64,000 bases of DNA from Amycolatopsis iheyensis (GCF_024703995.1 NZ_JAMXQV010000003.1:496001-560000), one strand, 5' to 3'; counted from the stretch's first letter, positions 1-11,260 are shown. Notes: generated by a model not told the origin, from the sequence alone. Made by a program: numbers and translations.

Positions 1-1214
1 TCGGACGCGGCCGGGTTCACCGTGTCGTTGGCGCCGATGACCAGGACGACGTCGGTCTCCGCGAAGTCGTCGTTGATCTCGTCCATCTCCAGCACGATGT
101 CGTAGGGCACCTTGGCCTCGGCGAGCAGCACGTTCATGTGCCCGGGCAGCCGCCCGGCGACCGGGTGCACCCCGAAGCGGACCTCGACGCCCCGGTCCCG
201 CAGGCGCCGGGTCAGGTCCGCCACCGGACCCTGCGCCTGCGCGACCGCCATGCCGTACCCGGGCGTGATGATCACCGACCGGGCGTCGGCGAGGAGCTCG
301 GCCACGCCGGCGGCGTCGACCTCGCGGTGCTCGCCCGCCACCTCCGCCGACCCGGTCGCCGCGGGCGCGCCGAAGCCACCGGCGATCACGGAGATGAAGG
401 ACCGGTTCATCGCCTTGCACATGATGTAGGACAGGTACGCACCCGAGGAGCCGACGAGTGCGCCCGTGATGATCAGCAAGTCGTTGCCCAGCAGGAAGCC
501 CGACGCCGCGGCCGCCCAGCCCGAGTAGCTGTTGAGCATGGAGACGACCACCGGCATGTCCCCGCCGCCGATCGAGGCGACCAGGTGCACGCCGAGCAGC
601 AGCGCCAGCAGCGTCACCACCGACAGCAACCAGACGCCCGGGCTGAGCACGAAGAACACGGTCAGCACGGCGAAAGCGACCAGCGCGCCGAGGTTGAGCA
701 CGTTCTTGCCGGGCAGCTGCAACGGCTGGGACGCGATCCGCGCCGAGAGCTTGAGGTAGGCCACGATCGACCCGGTGAAGGTCACCGCGCCGATGAACAC
801 GCCGATCACGACCTCGGCGTGGTGGATGCCCAGCAGCGAACCCGTCAGCTCGGTGGCGGTGCTGCCGGCTTCGACTTCGAGGAAGCCGTTCCAGCCGACG
901 AGCACCGCGGCCAGGCCGACGAAGCTGTGCATCAGGGCGATCAGCTCGGGCATGCCGGTCATCTCGACCACCCGCGCGCGCCACAGGCCGATGGCCGCGC
1001 CGATCACGAGCGCCACCAGCAGCAGGGTGATGCCGAGCCCGGAGGCGGCCCCGAGGGCGGTGGCGGCGGTCGCGACCAAGGCGATCACCATGCCGGCGAT
1101 GCCGAAGCGGAGGCCGCGGCGGGACGTCTCGTGCTTGGCGAGCCCGGCGAGGCTGGCCACGAACAGCAGGGCGGCGATGAGGTAGGCCGCCGTCTTCCAG
1201 GTTTCCGCGTGCAC
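1..1214 (-). CDS. pntB: NAD(P) transhydrogenase beta subunit, partial (C-terminus beyond the window)
   Basis: Proton-translocating transhydrogenase subunit that moves hydride between NADH and NADP+ using the proton gradient; inner-membrane complex with PntA. The translation is a run of hydrophobic segments (about eight) over the first 270 residues, then a soluble NADP-binding domain with [30 protein letters not shown] and an [11 protein letters not shown] stretch typical of PntB. The last residues of the family are missing because the gene leaves the window. The start is the GTG at 1214, four bases after the pntA stop, with a GAGGAG ribosome site inside the pntA end, so the two are co-translated. 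Confidence 0.95.
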   Translation of the reverse strand, partial: MHAETWKTAAYLIAALLFVASLAGLAKHETSRRGLRFGIAGMVIALVATAATALGAASGLGITLLLVALVIGAAIGLWRARVVEMTGMPELIALMHSFVGLAAVLVGWNGFLEVEAGSTATELTGSLLGIHHAEVVIGVFIGAVTFTGSIVAYLKLSARIASQPLQLPGKNVLNLGALVAFAVLTVFFVLSPGVWLLSVVTLLALLLGVHLVASIGGGDMPVVVSMLNSYSGWAAAASGFLLGNDLLIITGALVGSSGAYLSYIMCKAMNRSFISVIAGGFGAPAATGSAEVAGEHREVDAAGVAELLADARSVIITPGYGMAVAQAQGPVADLTRRLRDRGVEVRFGVHPVAGRLPGHMNVLLAEAKVPYDIVLEMDEINDDFAETDVVLVIGANDTVNPAAS

Positions 1215-1218
1215 GGGC

Positions 1219-2775
1219 TCAGCTCCTCGAGAACATCGACAGCATCCGGCGGGTCACCGCGAAGCCACCGACGACGTTGATGGCGGCCAGCAGCACCGCG
1301 GCGGTGGCCAGGACGGTGGTCAGCGCGCCGCCGCCGGTGATCTGCAGGATCGCGCCGACGACGATGATCCCGGAGATGGCGTTGGTGACCGACATCAACG
1401 GCGTGTGCAGCGCGTGGTGCACGTTGCCGATCACGTAGAAGCCGATGACGATCGCGAGCACGAACACCGTCAGGTGCCCGGCCAGCTCGGGAGGCGCGAA
1501 CGCCGACGCCAGGAACAGTGCCACGCCGCCCAGCCCGGCGCCCGCCACCCGCGGCCACGGCGAACGGGGCTTTTCCGGCTCCGCTTCCGCCTGCGGGGCC
1601 GGCGCCGCCTGCGGGGCCGCGCTCACCGAGACCGGGGGAGGCGGCCACAGGACCTCGCCGTCTCGGACCACCGTCAGCCCGCGCTGCACGGCGTCGTCGA
1701 AGTCGAGGGTGAGCCGGCCGTCCTTCTCGGGGGTGAGCAGCTTCAGCAGGTTGACCACGTTCGTGCCGTAGAGCTGCGAGGCCTGCGCGGGCAGCCGGGC
1801 GGGCAGGTCGGTGTAGCCGATGATCGTCACGCCGTTGCCGGTGGTGACGACCTCGCCGGCCACGGTGCCCGCCACGTTGCCGCCCTGGGCGGCGGCCATG
1901 TCCACGATCACGCTGCCCGGCTTCATCGAGGCGACCTGCTCGGCCGTCATCAGCTTCGGCGCGGGCCGGCCCGGGATGAGGGCGGTCGTGATCACGATGT
2001 CGACGTCGGCGGCCTGCTCGGAGTAGATCTCCGCCGCCCGCTTGTCGTAGTCCTCCGACGTCGCTTTGGCGTAGCCGTCGGTGCTCGCCTCCTGCTCGAC
2101 CTCGACCGCCAGGTACTCGCCGCCGAGCGAGCGGACCTGGTCGGCGACCTCCGGCCGCGGGTCCGTCGCGCGCACCACGGCGCCCAGGCTGTTCGCGGCC
2201 GCGATCGCCGCCAGCCCGGCCACGCCGGCGCCCGCGACGAGCACCTTCGCCGGCGGGACCTTGCCCGCGGCGGTGACCTGGCCGGTGAAGAACCGCCCGA
2301 ACGCGTGCGCCGCCTCGATCACCGCGCGGTACCCGGCGATGTTCGCCATCGAGCTGAGCACGTCCAGCGACTGCGCCCGTGAGATGCGGGGCACCGCGTC
2401 CATCGCGAGCGCCGTGACCCCGCGGGCGGCCAGCGCCGCCAGCCGGTCCGGCTCGAGCGCGGGCGCCAGCATCGACACCAGCACCGTGCCCTCGCCCAGC
2501 CGCTCGAGCTCGGCCGGCTCGGGCGCGTTGATCGTGACCACGACATCGGCGTCCCACACCGGATGCGGCGACACTTCCGCGCCGGCGGCGGCGTAGGCCT
2601 CGTCGTCGAACCCGGAGCGCACACCGGTCCCGCTCTCGATCACGACGGTGTAGCCCAGCCCGATCGCCTTGCGCACGGCGTCGGGCGTGAGGGCCACCCG
2701 TGTTTCGGCTTTCTTCGACTCCGCGACCAGCCCGATGCGCAGACCGGGGCCGGGTGGAGCACTGAGGTCGCTCAT
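1219..2775 (-). CDS. pntA: NAD(P) transhydrogenase alpha subunit (single-chain)
   Basis: Partner of PntB. Residues 1-370 carry the alanine-dehydrogenase/PNT fold with a GAGVAG nucleotide-binding loop near residues 181-186 and the PGRPAPKLM motif. A proline/alanine linker is followed by a C-terminal membrane part with the [20 protein letters not shown] signature. It is therefore the fused alpha form (PntAA plus PntAB in one chain, 518 residues) rather than the split form common in many bacteria. I chose the ATG at 2775 because GAGGAGAGG lies just upstream; the longer reading to 2799 lacks such a site. First gene of the pntAB operon, behind a perfect palindrome at 2803-2818. Confidence 0.95.
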   Translation of the reverse strand: MSDLSAPPGPGLRIGLVAESKKAETRVALTPDAVRKAIGLGYTVVIESGTGVRSGFDDEAYAAAGAEVSPHPVWDADVVVTINAPEPAELERLGEGTVLVSMLAPALEPDRLAALAARGVTALAMDAVPRISRAQSLDVLSSMANIAGYRAVIEAAHAFGRFFTGQVTAAGKVPPAKVLVAGAGVAGLAAIAAANSLGAVVRATDPRPEVADQVRSLGGEYLAVEVEQEASTDGYAKATSEDYDKRAAEIYSEQAADVDIVITTALIPGRPAPKLMTAEQVASMKPGSVIVDMAAAQGGNVAGTVAGEVVTTGNGVTIIGYTDLPARLPAQASQLYGTNVVNLLKLLTPEKDGRLTLDFDDAVQRGLTVVRDGEVLWPPPPVSVSAAPQAAPAPQAEAEPEKPRSPWPRVAGAGLGGVALFLASAFAPPELAGHLTVFVLAIVIGFYVIGNVHHALHTPLMSVTNAISGIIVVGAILQITGGGALTTVLATAAVLLAAINVVGGFAVTRRMLSMFSRS

Positions 2776-2802
2776 GCACCTCTCCTCGGAGATCACCAAT
2801 GA

Positions 2803-2818
2803 ATGACGTGCACGTCAT
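2803..2818. promoter_or_regulatory. Perfect 16-bp palindrome before pntA
   Basis: ATGACGTGCACGTCAT is a perfect dyad 28 bases upstream of the pntA start, in the 127-bp gap between pntA and the GH6 gene. The position fits an operator over the early transcript or promoter of pntAB. No regulator gene sits nearby, so the binding protein is unknown. Confidence 0.5.
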
Positions 2819-2902
2819 CCTCTCGAAAGTGATTCGCCGAGCACGAGGTGACAGTTGTCTCTTGACCATTACTGGACAATCTTGAACGATTCACCAAGGT
2901 GC

Positions 2903-4726
<1,824 letters not shown>

Positions 4727-4742
4727 CCCGCGCCGCACGCGG

Positions 4743-4774
4743 TTGCCCCTGACACCGGTGTCAGCCCGCAGCAT
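4743..4774 (+). promoter_or_regulatory. MerR-type promoter with dyad
   Basis: TTGCCC (4743-4748) and CAGCAT (4769-4774) are separated by 20 bp, the overlong spacing seen at MerR-activated promoters. The spacer holds a perfect dyad, CTGACACCGGTGTCAG (4749-4764). It sits between the MerR gene and the dehydrogenase that follows. Confidence 0.6.
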
Positions 4775-4824
4775 GGCCGCAGTGCCCGGAACCACCGGGC
4801 CGGTCACCCGGAAGGCAGCGGCAC

Positions 4825-5748
4825 ATGGGACAGGCGTGGGGTTTCGGCAGGTACGGCGGACCCGAGGTGCAGGAGCTCTTCGAGCGCCCCGATCCCGTCC
4901 CCGGCCCGGGTGAGGTGCTGGTCCGGGTCGACGTCGCCGGGGTGAATCCCCTCGACCACCTCCTGCGCGCGGGACTGGTCCCCGGGCTCGACGGCGGGCG
5001 CCCGTTCCCCCGCGTGCTGGGCATGGAGGCCGCGGGAACGGTTCTCGCGCTGGGGGCCGAGGTCGACGGGCTCGAGGTGGGCGACGCGGTCTTCGGCTTC
5101 GCGCTGACCGGCGGCGGCACCTACGCCGAGACGACGGTGCTGTCCGCGGCGAACACCGCCCGCGTCCCGACGGGTCTGCCGGCGACCGCGGTGGCAACGC
5201 TGCCGGTGGCCGGCACGACGGCGGTCGACGCGCTCGACCAGCTCGGCCTCCCGGCCGGCGCCACGATCCTGGTCAACGGCGTCGGCGGCGGAGTGGGCCT
5301 GGCGGTCGCCCGGCTGGCGGCCGCACGCGGGCTGCGGGTGCTCGGCACCGGCAGCGCGGCCAAGCGCGAGCCGGCCGAGGCCGCCGGGGTCCGGTTCCTG
5401 GACTACACCGCGGAGGACGTCGTCGCCGCGGCGCGCGAGCTGGTCCCCGGCGGCTTCGACGGGATCGTCGACGTGGTCGGCGGCGCTTCGCTGCGGGCGG
5501 TCGCCCCGCTGGCGCGCGCACCCCGCGATGTCGTCGCCGTGGGCGATCAGTCCGTGCCGGAGATCGGCGGCCGGTTCGTCGAGCGGCGGCTTGATCGCGT
5601 GAATCTGGCGCGTGCGGCCCGGTTTGCGCTCGAGGGTGTGCTTGCTCCGGTGATCAGTGCGGTTTATCCGCTTTCCGATGCTCCGGCGGCGCTTGCCGTT
5701 GTCGAGAGTGGGCATGCTGCGGGGAAGGTCGTGATCGAGGTGGCTTGA
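4825..5748 (+). CDS. Medium-chain dehydrogenase, quinone oxidoreductase type
   Basis: 307-residue NADP(H)-dependent MDR enzyme. It has the GroES-like N-terminal half (GEVLVRVDVAGVNPLDHLLR) and a Rossmann half with GVGGGVGLAVA near residue 155. It lacks the zinc cysteines, so it belongs to the zinc-free NADPH:quinone reductase group that reduces quinones or reactive enones. The ATG at 4825 has GGAAGG upstream. Its promoter carries a MerR dyad, consistent with induction by an electrophile sensed by the preceding regulator. The last codons and terminator are repeated downstream (5824-5895). Confidence 0.85.
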   Translation: MGQAWGFGRYGGPEVQELFERPDPVPGPGEVLVRVDVAGVNPLDHLLRAGLVPGLDGGRPFPRVLGMEAAGTVLALGAEVDGLEVGDAVFGFALTGGGTYAETTVLSAANTARVPTGLPATAVATLPVAGTTAVDALDQLGLPAGATILVNGVGGGVGLAVARLAAARGLRVLGTGSAAKREPAEAAGVRFLDYTAEDVVAAARELVPGGFDGIVDVVGGASLRAVAPLARAPRDVVAVGDQSVPEIGGRFVERRLDRVNLARAARFALEGVLAPVISAVYPLSDAPAALAVVESGHAAGKVVIEVA

Positions 5749-5753
5749 GCGGT

Positions 5754-5783
5754 GGCCGGGCCGACGTCACCGCCGGCCCGGCC
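5754..5783 (+). terminator. Hairpin after the dehydrogenase
   Basis: GGCCGGGCCG (5754-5763) pairs perfectly with CGGCCCGGCC (5774-5783) immediately after the stop codon. There is no T-tract, as is usual in high-GC actinomycetes. Confidence 0.6.
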
Positions 5784-5823
5784 CCGTTCAGGTGGTGCGC
5801 GCCCCGTTGTGAGCCGTACGAGC

Positions 5824-5895
5824 GCTTGCGATCGTCGAAGATGGGCATGCTGCGGGGAAGGTCGTGATCGAGGTGGCTTGAGTGGTGGCCGGGCC
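5824..5895 (+). pseudogene. Relic copy of the dehydrogenase 3' end
   Basis: This stretch repeats 5691-5762 with an offset of 133 bp. It reads IVEDGHAAGKVVIEVA then stop, against VVESGHAAGKVVIEVA in the intact gene. The few differences are conservative, so it may be the tail of a lost tandem paralogue rather than a fresh duplication. The copy keeps its stop codon and is followed by its own hairpin. Confidence 0.7.
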
Positions 5896-5910
5896 CGCGG
5901 GCCCGGCCAC
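5885..5910. terminator. Bidirectional hairpin between the relic and trpA
   Basis: GTGGCCGGGCCC (5885-5896) and GGGCCCGGCCAC (5899-5910) form a perfect 12-bp stem. It sits six bases from the trpA stop and faces the dehydrogenase side, so it can end transcription from both directions. Confidence 0.65.
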
Positions 5911-5915
5911 CCGGC

Positions 5916-6710
5916 TCACACCGTGCGCACCCCAGCCGCGAGCCGGCCGGTGAGGCGTTCGAGCCCGGCCACCCCCGAGCCGTCGAGGAGGGTGCTGACC
6001 AGGGCCGATCCGACGATCACCCCGTCGGCGAACCCGGCCACCTCAGCAGCCTGAGCCTCGTCCGACACACCCATGCCGACACACACCGGCAGGTCCGTGA
6101 CCGCGCGCAACCGGCGTGCCAGCACGGCCGCGCCCGCGTCCACAGTGGACCGCGCGCCGGTGACACCCATCAGCGCGGCCGCGTAGACGAAGCCCGTGCC
6201 CGCCTCGGCGGTCTCCGCCAGCTGGGCGTCCGTGCTGCTCGGCGCGACCACGAACACGGTGGCCAGCCCGTGCTCGGCCGCGTGCCGGCGCCACGGCGCC
6301 GACTCGGCCACCGGGAGGTCCGGCAGCACGCAGCCCGAACCGCCGGCCGCGGCCAGCTCGCGGGCGAACCGCTCGGCGCCGTAGCGGGACACCGGGTTCC
6401 AGTACGACATCACCAGCACCGGCTTGCCCGTGGCCGCGTGGACCTCGCGCACCGTGCGCAGGACGTCCGCGATCCGGACCCCGCCGCGCAGCGCGAGGTC
6501 GTCGGCGGTCTGGATGACCGGGCCGTCCAGCACCGGGTCGCTGTGCGGCAGGCCGACTTCGACGATGTCCGCGCCCGCGTCGAGGGTCGCCCGCAGGGCC
6601 GCGATCCCGTCGTCGACCGTCGGGAAGCCGGCGGGCAGGTACGCGATGAGGGCCGCCCGGCCCTCCGTCCCGGCCCGGCCGAGGGTCTCGGTGAGCAGCC
6701 GGAGGCTCAT
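5916..6710 (-). CDS. trpA: Tryptophan synthase alpha chain
   Basis: 264 residues. Cleaves indole-3-glycerol phosphate to indole and glyceraldehyde 3-phosphate. The TIM-barrel signature is clear: Glu51 in [11 protein letters not shown] and Asp62 in LDGPVIQTA match the two catalytic acids, and VGSALV near the end binds phosphate. The ATG overlaps the trpB stop (ATGA), giving translational coupling for the alpha2beta2 complex. No trpC or trpE lies in the window, so this trpBA pair is separate from any main trp operon. Confidence 0.95.
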   Translation of the reverse strand: MSLRLLTETLGRAGTEGRAALIAYLPAGFPTVDDGIAALRATLDAGADIVEVGLPHSDPVLDGPVIQTADDLALRGGVRIADVLRTVREVHAATGKPVLVMSYWNPVSRYGAERFARELAAAGGSGCVLPDLPVAESAPWRRHAAEHGLATVFVVAPSSTDAQLAETAEAGTGFVYAAALMGVTGARSTVDAGAAVLARRLRAVTDLPVCVGMGVSDEAQAAEVAGFADGVIVGSALVSTLLDGSGVAGLERLTGRLAAGVRTV

Positions 6711-7930
6711 CGCGCGCCCTCCAGTCCGAAGTGGACGGCCGCCGTGTCGAGGTCCTTGTCACCGCGTCCGGAGAGGTTCACCAGCAGGACGGCGTCCGGG
6801 CCGAGCTCGACGCCGACCTCGAGCGCCCCGGCCAGCGCGTGCGCGCTTTCGATTGCCGGGACGATGCCTTCGGTCACGGCGAGCAGCCGGAACGCGTGCA
6901 TCGCCTCGTCGTCGGTCACCGGGCGGTACTCGGCACGGCCGGAGTCGTGCAGGTGCGCGTGTTCCGGGCCGACGCCGGGGTAGTCGAGCCCGGCCGAGAT
7001 CGACCAGGCTTCGAGGATCTGGCCTTCGTCGTCCTGCAGGACGTAGGAGCGGGAGCCGTGCAGGACACCGGGTTCGCCCGCCGACAGCGACGCCGCGTGC
7101 TTCCCGCCGGCCACGCCGTGGCCCGCGGCCTCACACCCGACCAGGCGCACGCCGTGGTCGTCGAGGAAGGCGTGGAACAAGCCGATCGCGTTGGAACCGC
7201 CGCCGACGCAAGCGATTGCGGCGTCGGGCAGCCGTCCGGTCCGGGCCAGGAGCTGACGGCGGGCTTCGACGCCGATGACGCGCTGGAAGTCGCGGATCAT
7301 GGCCGGGAACGGGTGCGGCCCGGCGACCGTCCCGAACAGGTAGTGCGTGTCGTCGACGCGGGCGACCCAGTCGCGGAACGTCTCGTTGATCGCGTCCTTG
7401 AGGGTGCGCGAACCCGACGTCACCGGGACGACCCGCGCGCCAAGCAGCTCCATCCGCGCCACGTTGACGGCCTGGCGGCGCATGTCCGTCTCTCCCATGT
7501 AGACGGTGCAGGCGAGGCCGGTCAACGCGCACGCGGTGGCGGTCGCGACGCCGTGCGAGCCCGCCCCGGTCTCGGCGATGACGCGGGTCTTGCCCATCCG
7601 CTGGGCCAGCAACGCCTGGCCGAGCGCGTTGTTCACCTTGTGCGAGCCGGTGTGGTTGAGGTCTTCGCGCTTGAGGAAGACCCGCGCACCGCCGGCGTGC
7701 TCGGCGAAGCGCGGCACTTCGGTGAGCGCGCTCGGGCGTCCGACGTAGTGGGCGAGCAGGTCCTCGAACCGGGCGACGAAGGCGGGATCCGCCTTGGCCC
7801 GGTCGTACTCGGCGGCCACCTGGTCGATGGCGGCGACGAGCGCCTGCGGGACGAACTGGCCGCCGAAGGCGCCGAAGTACCCTTTGGCGTCGGGGAAGTG
7901 TCCCGGCGCGGCCGGGAAGAAGAAGTTCAT
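6707..7930 (-). CDS. trpB: Tryptophan synthase beta chain
   Basis: 407 residues, normal length. Condenses indole with serine using PLP. The PLP lysine is Lys98 in [11 protein letters not shown], and the phosphate loop is GGGSNAIG. The ATG at 7930 has AGGAG about 10 bases upstream. It is the classic TrpB1 type with all of the interface segment, so channelled synthesis with TrpA is expected. The long leader upstream (7931-8269) may carry control signals. Confidence 0.95.
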   Translation of the reverse strand: MNFFFPAAPGHFPDAKGYFGAFGGQFVPQALVAAIDQVAAEYDRAKADPAFVARFEDLLAHYVGRPSALTEVPRFAEHAGGARVFLKREDLNHTGSHKVNNALGQALLAQRMGKTRVIAETGAGSHGVATATACALTGLACTVYMGETDMRRQAVNVARMELLGARVVPVTSGSRTLKDAINETFRDWVARVDDTHYLFGTVAGPHPFPAMIRDFQRVIGVEARRQLLARTGRLPDAAIACVGGGSNAIGLFHAFLDDHGVRLVGCEAAGHGVAGGKHAASLSAGEPGVLHGSRSYVLQDDEGQILEAWSISAGLDYPGVGPEHAHLHDSGRAEYRPVTDDEAMHAFRLLAVTEGIVPAIESAHALAGALEVGVELGPDAVLLVNLSGRGDKDLDTAAVHFGLEGAR

Positions 7931-8269
7931 GGTGGCTGTGCTCCTGACCCGGGCGGTGCCGGGTGATTCGTGGCTGGTCGGGGATCACCGGAGCGCACGA
8001 ACGCGGGGGCTCACCGAGTGTTCAGTGATCCCTCACGACGCGCGGCGCACGGTGCCATCGCATCCCGTCGACCTGGCCCGCCTCGGAGCCGATCGCGTAC
8101 CGCACCCGGCGTCCGCGCACGCGCCGCGCGGGCGCCTGGCAGCCACGCGGCCGGCGGCCACGGGCGAAACGGACGGTCAGGGGCACGAGCGCAGCTTAAC
8201 CCCGGGGAGTGGGAGCACGGCAAGCGCTTTGCTCGCGGACGCGACGTTCGTCTCCCCGCCACGCGGCCC
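7931..8269 (-). promoter_or_regulatory. Leader and promoter region of trpBA
   Basis: No larger gene fits here. A sigma70-like promoter TTGCCG, 18-bp spacer, TTAAGC can be read on the minus strand around 8191-8226. A 13-codon reading frame (8063 down to 8022) starts MRWHRAP and holds one Trp codon. Its last sense codons lie in one arm of an 8-bp stem, GGGATCAC with GTGATCCC (8025-8032 and 7981-7988). This resembles an attenuator, but one Trp codon is weak and no clear terminator/antiterminator pair is seen. Confidence 0.3.
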
Positions 8270-8806
8270 TCAGGACTCGATGATCGCCACCAGCGCCGCC
8301 GTGAAAGGCGCCGGGTCGACGTCGCCGCGCACGGCGAGCTGCTGGGCATATCCGTGGCACAGAGCCACGAACGCCTCCGCGATCCGGGCCGCCTCGGCCG
8401 GCTCGCGGCCTGGCAGCAGCGAGGCGACGGCCGCGCGTAGGTCGTCGAGCTGCCGGTCCACCAAGGCCGCCAGGGGAGGGGAGACCGCGGCCTCCGCGTA
8501 GATCTGCGCCACCAGCCGCGCGTGGTCCTCCTCGCGCGCCATCGTGCGGATGTGCTCGAGGAACCCGTGCACCGACCCGGTCGTCAGCTCGGCGGGCAGC
8601 GCCTGGCTCGCCTCCTCGCAGATGGCCGTGACGATCTCGTCCTTGCCCTTGAAGTACCGGTAGATCGCCCCGACGGAGAGGCCCGAGGCTTCGACGAGGT
8701 CGGTCATCGACGTCCGCGCGAAGCCGTGCGTGGCGAAGCGGGCGCGGGCCGCGTCGAGGATCTGACGGCGGCGGGCGTCGAGGTGGGCTTGCGTGACTCT
8801 CGGCAT
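8270..8806 (-). CDS. TetR-family repressor
   Basis: 178 residues. N-terminal helix-turn-helix covers residues 10-58 (RRQILDAARARFATHGF, then TSMTDLVEASGLSVGAIYRYFKGKDEI). The C-terminal ligand domain is unlike any I can name. It is divergent from an aldo/keto reductase, and the 62-bp gap has a dyad, so it probably represses that gene and itself. Confidence 0.9.
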   Translation of the reverse strand: MPRVTQAHLDARRRQILDAARARFATHGFARTSMTDLVEASGLSVGAIYRYFKGKDEIVTAICEEASQALPAELTTGSVHGFLEHIRTMAREEDHARLVAQIYAEAAVSPPLAALVDRQLDDLRAAVASLLPGREPAEAARIAEAFVALCHGYAQQLAVRGDVDPAPFTAALVAIIES

Positions 8807-8810
8807 AAAG

Positions 8811-8824
8811 AACGACCATTCGTT
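8811..8824. promoter_or_regulatory. TetR operator between regulator and aldo/keto reductase
   Basis: AACGACCATTCGTT is a dyad (AACGA, 4 bp, TCGTT) in the divergent gap. A -10-like TAGCGT for the reductase is at 8833-8838, so binding would cover the -35 zone. Confidence 0.55.
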
Positions 8825-8868
8825 TTTTGTGGTAGCGTCGCCACCATACCCGCTCGAGGAGGATTCAG

Positions 8869-9903
8869 GTGCGCTACCAGGCTTTCGGACGACACAGCGG
8901 GCTGCGGATCTCGGAGTACGTGCTCGGCACCGCCACCTTCGGCTCGGCGCCCACCGCCGCGGGCGTCGCGGGCGCGAAGGCGATCTTCGAGACGTTCGTC
9001 GCCGCCGGCGGCACCACCTTCGACGTCTCGAACATCTACCAGGCAGGGGAGGCCGAGACCGTGCTCGGCGAGCTCCTCGGCCGCGACCGCGACGACTTCG
9101 TGCTGATCACCAAGTACAGCGGGAGCCGGCAGGCCGCGGTCCGGCCGGGCACCACCGGCAACAGCCGCAAGACCATGGTCCGCTCGCTGGAGGACAGCCT
9201 GCGGCGCTTGAAGACCGGCTACGTCGACGTCTTCATGCCGCACTTCCCCGACGGCCTCACCCCGGTGGCCGAGATCCTGGCCGGCTTCGAGGACCTGATC
9301 CGTGCGGGCAAGATCCGCTACGGCGGGCTGTCGAACTTCCCGGCCTGGCGGGTGGCCGGCGCCGCGGTCCGCGCGGAGCTGCGCGGGCACCCCTCGCTGG
9401 CCGGCATCCAGACCGAGTACAGCCTGGCCGAACGCTCCGCGGAGCGGGAGCTGCTGCCGATGGCCGAGGCGCACGGCCTCGGTGTCGTCCTGTACTCGCC
9501 GCTCGCGGGCGGCCTGCTGACGGGCAAGTACCGGCGCGGCGAGCCGGGCCGGCTCAGCGCCCGGCCGGCGGACGCCGGGCGGGCCGCCGTGCTGGACGCG
9601 GTCCTCGACGTCGCCGAGAAGACCGGGACCGGGCCGGTCCAGGTCGCGCTGGCCTGGCTGCGCCGGCGCGCCGCCGAGGCGCGGACCTCGCTGGTCCCCA
9701 TCGTGGGCCCGCGCACCGAGGCCCACCTGAAGGGCTACCTCGACGCGCTCGCCGTCGACCTCGCCGACGAGCACTACCGGTGGCTGTCCGAGGTCGGCGC
9801 CGTCCGGCCGGGCACGCCCCACGAGGACGTGGCGGCCGCGCTGGCGCACGGCATCGACGGTGATCGGAGCCTCCTCGACGCCCCGCTCGTCCCCGTGCAG
9901 TGA
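8869..9903 (+). CDS. Aldo/keto reductase
   Basis: 344 residues. NADPH-dependent reductase of aldehydes or ketones with the AKR barrel. The catalytic tetrad is visible: Asp52 and Tyr57 (FDVSNIY), Lys82 (ITKY) and His125 (MPHFPD). The sequence is nearest the voltage-gated-channel-beta/YghZ-like AKR groups by the YSPLAGGLLTGKY segment. GTG start at 8869 with GAGGAGG upstream. Divergent from a TetR repressor, which suggests induction by a toxic carbonyl compound; the substrate is not evident. Confidence 0.9.
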   Translation: MRYQAFGRHSGLRISEYVLGTATFGSAPTAAGVAGAKAIFETFVAAGGTTFDVSNIYQAGEAETVLGELLGRDRDDFVLITKYSGSRQAAVRPGTTGNSRKTMVRSLEDSLRRLKTGYVDVFMPHFPDGLTPVAEILAGFEDLIRAGKIRYGGLSNFPAWRVAGAAVRAELRGHPSLAGIQTEYSLAERSAERELLPMAEAHGLGVVLYSPLAGGLLTGKYRRGEPGRLSARPADAGRAAVLDAVLDVAEKTGTGPVQVALAWLRRRAAEARTSLVPIVGPRTEAHLKGYLDALAVDLADEHYRWLSEVGAVRPGTPHEDVAAALAHGIDGDRSLLDAPLVPVQ

Positions 9904-9964
9904 ACCGGGGGCGGGCACTCCCGGAAGCGCGATACTGAACGTTCTCTCTGCTAAACTCGGGCGG

Positions 9965-10558
9965 ATGGCGCTCAAGTCCGGTGGTCAGGTGTCCGAAGCC
10001 CGGTCGAGGCTGCTCGAGACGGCCACCCGGATCTTCTACGCGGAAGGCCTGCACTCCGTCGGGATCGACCGGATCGTCGCGGAGGCGCAGATCACCCGCG
10101 CCACGCTGTACCGGCACTTCCCGGGCAAGGAAGACCTCGTCGTCGCCTACCTGCGGGGTGTGCACGAGATGGAGCGCGAAGGGTTCGACAAGGTCCTCGC
10201 CGGCGAGCCGCCCGCGGTCGACGCCCTCCGCGCCATCGCCCGGTCGATCGCCGACGGCATCCGGTCGGCGCACTTCCGCGGCTGCGCCTTCCTCAACGCG
10301 GTCGCGGAGTACCCGGATCCCGCGCATCCCGTGCACCAAGCCGTGCTCGCCCACCGCGAGTGGTTCCTCGGCGTCGTCACGGACCTGCTCGCGCAGGTCG
10401 GTGAAACGCCGGCGGGGCCCGCGGCGCGGCACTTCGTGATGCTGCGCGACGGCGCGATGGCGTCGGGCTGCCTGGCGGACGCGGCCGAGGTCGGCGACAC
10501 GTTCCTCGACGGTGTCGAAGGAATCCTGCGCTTTCGCCTCGCCTCCGAGGCGGAGTAA
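9965..10558 (+). CDS. TetR-family regulator
   Basis: 197 residues from the ATG at 9965. A longer frame runs back to 9860 but would overlap the reductase and adds no domain residues. The HTH reads RSRLLETATRIFYAEG, then SVGIDRIVAEAQITRATLYRHFPGKEDLV. The C-terminal part keeps FRGCAFLNAVAEY, typical of TetR proteins next to oxidoreductases. Sequences with GAACGTT occur before it (around 9938) and twice before the next gene, so it probably autoregulates and controls the downstream pair. Confidence 0.85.
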   Translation: MALKSGGQVSEARSRLLETATRIFYAEGLHSVGIDRIVAEAQITRATLYRHFPGKEDLVVAYLRGVHEMEREGFDKVLAGEPPAVDALRAIARSIADGIRSAHFRGCAFLNAVAEYPDPAHPVHQAVLAHREWFLGVVTDLLAQVGETPAGPAARHFVMLRDGAMASGCLADAAEVGDTFLDGVEGILRFRLASEAE

Positions 10559-10613
10559 CTCGGCCTGACCGGCCACGTCGAGCGGGCCGACGAGCGTCGG
10601 CCGTAAGACTTTG

Positions 10614-10684
10614 GATAGAACGTTCGGTCTTGACGTCCCCGGGCAAGTCCGACAAGCTCAGATGAGATAGAACGTTCGGTCTTG
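10614..10684 (+). promoter_or_regulatory. Two 19-bp direct-repeat operators
   Basis: The same 19 bp (GATAGAACGTTCGGTCTTG) occurs at 10614-10632 and 10666-10684. Each contains AGAACG-TT-CGGTCT, a TetR-like dyad with one mismatch. The second copy ends 11 bases before the next start codon. TTGACG follows the first copy. They are the likely binding sites of the TetR encoded just upstream. Confidence 0.6.
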
Positions 10685-10695
10685 CGAAAGGGATC

Positions 10696-11259
10696 ATGGT
10701 GACTACTGTCGACTCGCCCGCCGTTGGTGGGTTCGCCCCGGCGCTGCGCCGGTTGTACTTCGTGCGGTTCGCGTTCGCCATCGTGTGGGCGGTCCTGGTG
10801 TTCCTGACGACCAAGTCGGGCTTGGGGGCGGTGGGCATCGCCCTGGTCGTCGTCTACCCGTTGTTCGACGTCGCCGCGGCCATCGTCGACGCTCGTTCGG
10901 CCAAGAGCGGCGGCTCGGTGACCGGCCTGTACGTGAACATGGCGATCAGCTCGCTCGCGGCCATCGGGATCGCCGTCGCCGCCACCTCGGGTATCCCGGG
11001 CGTGCTGCGGGTGTGGGGCGCCTGGGCGATCGTGGCCGGGCTCGTCCAGCTGGTCGTCGGCGTCACCCGCCGCAAGATGGGCGGCCAGTGGCCGATGATC
11101 CTCAGTGGTGGCATCTCCGTGCTGGCCGGTGGGTCGTTCATCGCCGGGGCGTCCGCGGCGAACGCGTCACTGTCCAATGTGGCCGGTTACGCCGTCCTCG
11201 GCGGCATCTTCTTCCTCGTCTCGGCGATCCGCCTCGGCCGCGCCGCGAAGGGCAGCTGA
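10696..11259 (+). CDS. DUF308-like integral membrane protein
   Basis: 187 residues with about six predicted transmembrane helices (for example FVRFAFAIVWAVLVFL and GIALVVVYPLFDVAAAIV) and short charged loops. It resembles the HdeD/DUF308 group of small membrane proteins, whose function is unclear. ATG at 10696 follows GAAAGGG. The stop is one base before the next start, so it is co-expressed with a flavoprotein disulfide-type oxidoreductase under the TetR-type repeats. No catalytic motif is visible. Confidence 0.75.
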   Translation: MVTTVDSPAVGGFAPALRRLYFVRFAFAIVWAVLVFLTTKSGLGAVGIALVVVYPLFDVAAAIVDARSAKSGGSVTGLYVNMAISSLAAIGIAVAATSGIPGVLRVWGAWAIVAGLVQLVVGVTRRKMGGQWPMILSGGISVLAGGSFIAGASAANASLSNVAGYAVLGGIFFLVSAIRLGRAAKGS

Positions 11260-11260
11260 C

